From: Bradyrhizobium sp. AZCC 1693
GTDB lineage: Bacteria > Pseudomonadota > Alphaproteobacteria > Rhizobiales > Xanthobacteraceae
DNA length: 64,000 bases
NCBI RefSeq assembly: GCF_036924745.1
Contig: NZ_JAZHSD010000001.1
Coordinates: 5,084,001 to 5,148,000 of the forward strand
Direction of reading: 5' to 3'
A program made the position numbers and the translations under genes. Position 1 is the first letter of the stretch. Each line of letters starts with the position of its first letter. This document shows positions 61,862-64,000 of this stretch, one piece after another. The notes beneath the pieces are model-generated. The model ran no database searches. It was given only the letters and a program-made list of their open reading frames with translations, and had not been told where the DNA came from.

Positions 61862-62155
61862 TGCATTACCCGCCAGAGATGGAAAAGCCGGGCGGCCCGT
61901 AAAGGCAGCGCCGCGGCATTGGAAACCCGAAAAGCCGGATCAGGATCGGAGTTGATCAAACCCCCGGGGGGACCGCAAGGTGGCGCGGATAGGGCGCCGG
62001 TGCAAGGGAGACGGCACCCCGTTCCCCACCTTTGCGGCAGAAAATGGCGGCAGAAAAAAATTCTCCCGCCCCAATTCTCCCACGTCTGGGGATCAGGGAG
62101 GGAGAGGCTGGGGAGGAGCCGGACCCTTAAGGGGCAGGTCCTGTTCCTGCTGCCA
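61862..62155. other. dnaA-dnaN intergenic region
   Basis: 294 bases with no gene seen. It has runs of purines and pyrimidines (GGAGAATTTTTTTCTGCCGCC on the minus strand) and a duplicated CTGCCGCC/TTCTGCCGC motif. I found no TTATCCACA-type DnaA box. It presumably carries the dnaN promoter. Confidence 0.4.
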
Positions 62156-63586
62156 CTATTCCTGCAATTGCCGCTTCAGCGACTCGACCTCTTCGGACAG
62201 CGCGATATCCCGCGCCACCAGTGCCTCGATCTTGCGCACGGCATGCAGCACCGTGGTGTGGTCGCGCCCGCCGAACCGGCGGCCGATCTCGGGCAGCGAA
62301 CGCAGCGTCAGCGTCTTCGCTAGATACATCGCGACCTGGCGCGGACGAACGACGTTGGCGGTCCGCCGCGACGACAGCAGGTCCGAACGGCTGACATTGT
62401 ACTGCCGGGCGACCACCCGCTGGATGTCCTCGATCTTGATCCGCTTCGGTTCCTGCGGACGGATCAGGTCGCGCACCTCGCGCTCGGCCATTTCCAGCGT
62501 CACCGGCTGGTTGTTGAGCTTGGAATGGGCGAGCAGGCGGTTGATGGCGCCTTCGAGGTCGCGGCCGTTATGGGTGATGGTGCGCGCCAGATAATCCAGC
62601 ACCGCTTCCGGCACGTCGAAGCTTGCATGATGCGCACGCGCAGCCGCCACGCGCGACTTCAGGATTCCGAGCCGCAGCTCTTCGCCGAGCGAACCCATCT
62701 CCACGACGAGACCGCCGGCCAGCCGCGAGCGCACGCGATCGTCGAGGCTTTCGAGATCGGACGGCGGCCGGTCGGCGGCGATCACCACCTGGCGGCCGGC
62801 ATCGATCAGCGCGTTCAGCGTGTGGCAAAACTCGGCCTGGGTCGATTTGCCCTGCAGGAACTGCAGATCGTCGATCACGAGCACGTCGATGCCGCGTAGC
62901 GCCTCCTTGAACGCCAGCGCCGTCTGCGTCTTCAGCGCGGCGACGAAGCCGTACATGAATTTCTCGGCGGTGAGATAGAGCACCTTGCGTTCGCTGCCGG
63001 AATTGCCGGCCCACGTCACCGCCTGCAGCAGATGGGTTTTGCCGAGGCCGACGCCGGCGTGAATGTAGAGCGGGTTGAACATCACGGGATCGCCGCGGCG
63101 TCCTTCGGCGACCTGGCGCGCGGCGGCATGGGCCAGCGTATTAGAGCGGCCGATCACGAAGCTTGCAAAGGTCAGGCGCGGGTCGAGCGGCGAGCCGCCG
63201 AGCGCATCATGGCTGGCGGATACCGGCGCCGTCGCAGTCGCGCGCAGTTCCGGCGCGGGGCGGGCATTGGCCTGCTCGATGCGGCGTTGATCGGCTGGAG
63301 CTGCGGCTTCCTTGGCGGGCGCGGCGCAGCGCATCGCCGTGCGCACGGTGAGGTCGATCCGGTGCACTTCGGGCATCTCGGCCTGCCAGCAGGTCAGGAC
63401 GCGGTCGGCGTAATGCGCCTGGATCCAGCTCTTGAGGAACCGGGTCGGAACCGACAGATGCACGCTCTCGTCCTGCACGCCTTCCAAATCCATGCGCGCA
63501 AACCAGCTCGTATAGACGTCCTCGCCCACGGTCGTCCGCAACCGTCCCTTCACGCGCGACCAGCGATCCTGTTCCGTATTTGTCAT
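62156..63586 (-). CDS. dnaA: Chromosomal replication initiator DnaA
   Basis: DnaA opens the origin. The 476-residue product has domain I ([31 protein letters not shown]), an Ala-rich linker domain II ([20 protein letters not shown]), the AAA+ domain III with Walker [13 protein letters not shown] and Walker [20 protein letters not shown], and the DNA-binding domain IV with [20 protein letters not shown] and [19 protein letters not shown], the family signature. Start ATG 63586 (MTNTEQDRW) is the family start; the frame remains open upstream to 63700 without similarity. Confidence 0.97.
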   Translation of the reverse strand: MTNTEQDRWSRVKGRLRTTVGEDVYTSWFARMDLEGVQDESVHLSVPTRFLKSWIQAHYADRVLTCWQAEMPEVHRIDLTVRTAMRCAAPAKEAAAPADQRRIEQANARPAPELRATATAPVSASHDALGGSPLDPRLTFASFVIGRSNTLAHAAARQVAEGRRGDPVMFNPLYIHAGVGLGKTHLLQAVTWAGNSGSERKVLYLTAEKFMYGFVAALKTQTALAFKEALRGIDVLVIDDLQFLQGKSTQAEFCHTLNALIDAGRQVVIAADRPPSDLESLDDRVRSRLAGGLVVEMGSLGEELRLGILKSRVAAARAHHASFDVPEAVLDYLARTITHNGRDLEGAINRLLAHSKLNNQPVTLEMAEREVRDLIRPQEPKRIKIEDIQRVVARQYNVSRSDLLSSRRTANVVRPRQVAMYLAKTLTLRSLPEIGRRFGGRDHTTVLHAVRKIEALVARDIALSEEVESLKRQLQE

Positions 63587-64000
63587 TGCCTGAGAACTTT
63601 TCTGAATGAGTAATGGTGTTTGCGAAATCGGCTGGCGCGTTGCCTTGCAGGTTTCCCGCCAGACGTGACCTCCGACGCGGAGCTTCAGCCACCAGGACAA
63701 AGATCAGGCGTTCGGCGGAATCGCCGTTGCTCAGATCGAAGGCTGGATGGAGTGAGAGGCTACCGCGAGGTCAGCGCGTACCCGACGGTCTGGCCGGAGT
63801 TCGCGTGGGTGGACGACTGGAAACGTCGTTCAGGGATTCAGAAGCGGTCTCGATGGAAATAAGCGTGCCGAATGTCGCGTTGATTCCGTAAAGCATAGTA
63901 CCTCCCCCTCTCGCCGCGAGAACGCGCGGCGAGCAATCACATCACCAGTGTTTTCAAAGCCAGTCTGCTGCTACCGAACATCCGCTTGTCCGACCGCTGC
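63587..64000. other. Upstream region of dnaA (window edge)
   Basis: 414 bases without a recognised gene. A perfect 9-bp inverted repeat CTCGCCGCG/CGCGGCGAG (63910-63918 with 63925-63933) has no T-run. No DnaA box of the TTATCCACA type is visible, so there is no evidence that oriC is here. The dnaA promoter must lie in this region but is not obvious by eye. Confidence 0.4.

Noticed and set aside
60599..62323. 574-codon plus-strand open frame over dnaN
   Set aside because: Antisense to the sliding clamp gene; it includes translated family C repeat and shows no protein features.
61862..64000. Chromosomal origin (oriC) near dnaA
   Set aside because: No TTATCCACA-type boxes or AT-rich unwinding element seen on either strand; in alphaproteobacteria the origin is often not next to dnaA.

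Overview
The window reads as chromosomal DNA of a high-G+C alphaproteobacterium, most likely Bradyrhizobium or a close relative. This rests on the protein sequences (RpsO, Pnp, the Fur-family regulator), on an alphaproteobacterial gene order, and on several dispersed palindromic repeat families that I recognise from memory as typical of that genus. No database search was possible, so the genus is an inference.

Layout. (1) 1-256: start of a Tat-exported Fe/Mn superoxide dismutase that runs off the left edge. (2) 483-11026, all minus strand: the transcription/translation operon rimP-nusA-ylxR-infB-rbfA-truB-rpsO-pnp, with a candidate promoter and structured leader upstream of rimP and an intrinsic terminator after pnp. 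(3) 11154-12224: a DUF2336 gene on the plus strand. (4) 12371-29718, all minus: a housekeeping superblock (murJ, trpS, usp, nfu, tsaB, rimI, fur, HAD, GT39, miaB, phoH, ybeY, corC-like, lnt, XRE regulator, M20 peptidase, trmB). The HAD gene carries a one-base frameshift. (5) 29985-30986: a PfkB-family kinase. (6) 31194-36703: an accessory island with visibly lower G+C, holding a small acidic protein gene, a Type III restriction-modification pair (mod, res) and about 0.9 kb of repeat-like non-coding DNA. (7) 36704-50615: a metabolic and accessory stretch with two beta-lactamase-fold serine hydrolases, an aldehyde dehydrogenase, a crotonase, purC, a pirin, a GNAT, a membrane-anchored AraC regulator, an MmgE/PrpD protein, a remnant of a FUSC-type transporter, a DUF2867 protein and a MATE transporter. 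(8) 50669-63586: the replication block dnaA-dnaN-recF-gyrB with murA. It is interrupted by a nonsense-mutated acyltransferase, a 728-residue exported repeat protein of unknown function, and a DUF559 nuclease-like gene held between two perfect 60-bp inverted copies of a palindromic repeat.

How the genes work together. Blocks 2, 4 and 8 are core information processing and envelope functions, organised in long operons with many 4-base start/stop overlaps. The accessory content is the Type III R-M island, the DUF559 repeat cassette between dnaN and recF, and the dispersed palindromes that sit in many of the intergenic gaps.

Strongest leads for something undescribed: the DUF559 cassette, which looks like a repeat-associated nuclease unit with a gene-less inverted pair of the same repeat family at 46678-46859; the possible phase-variable G8 tract in mod; the structured leader of the rimP-nusA operon; the modular exported protein beside recF; and a MurA with Asp in place of the usual catalytic Cys.
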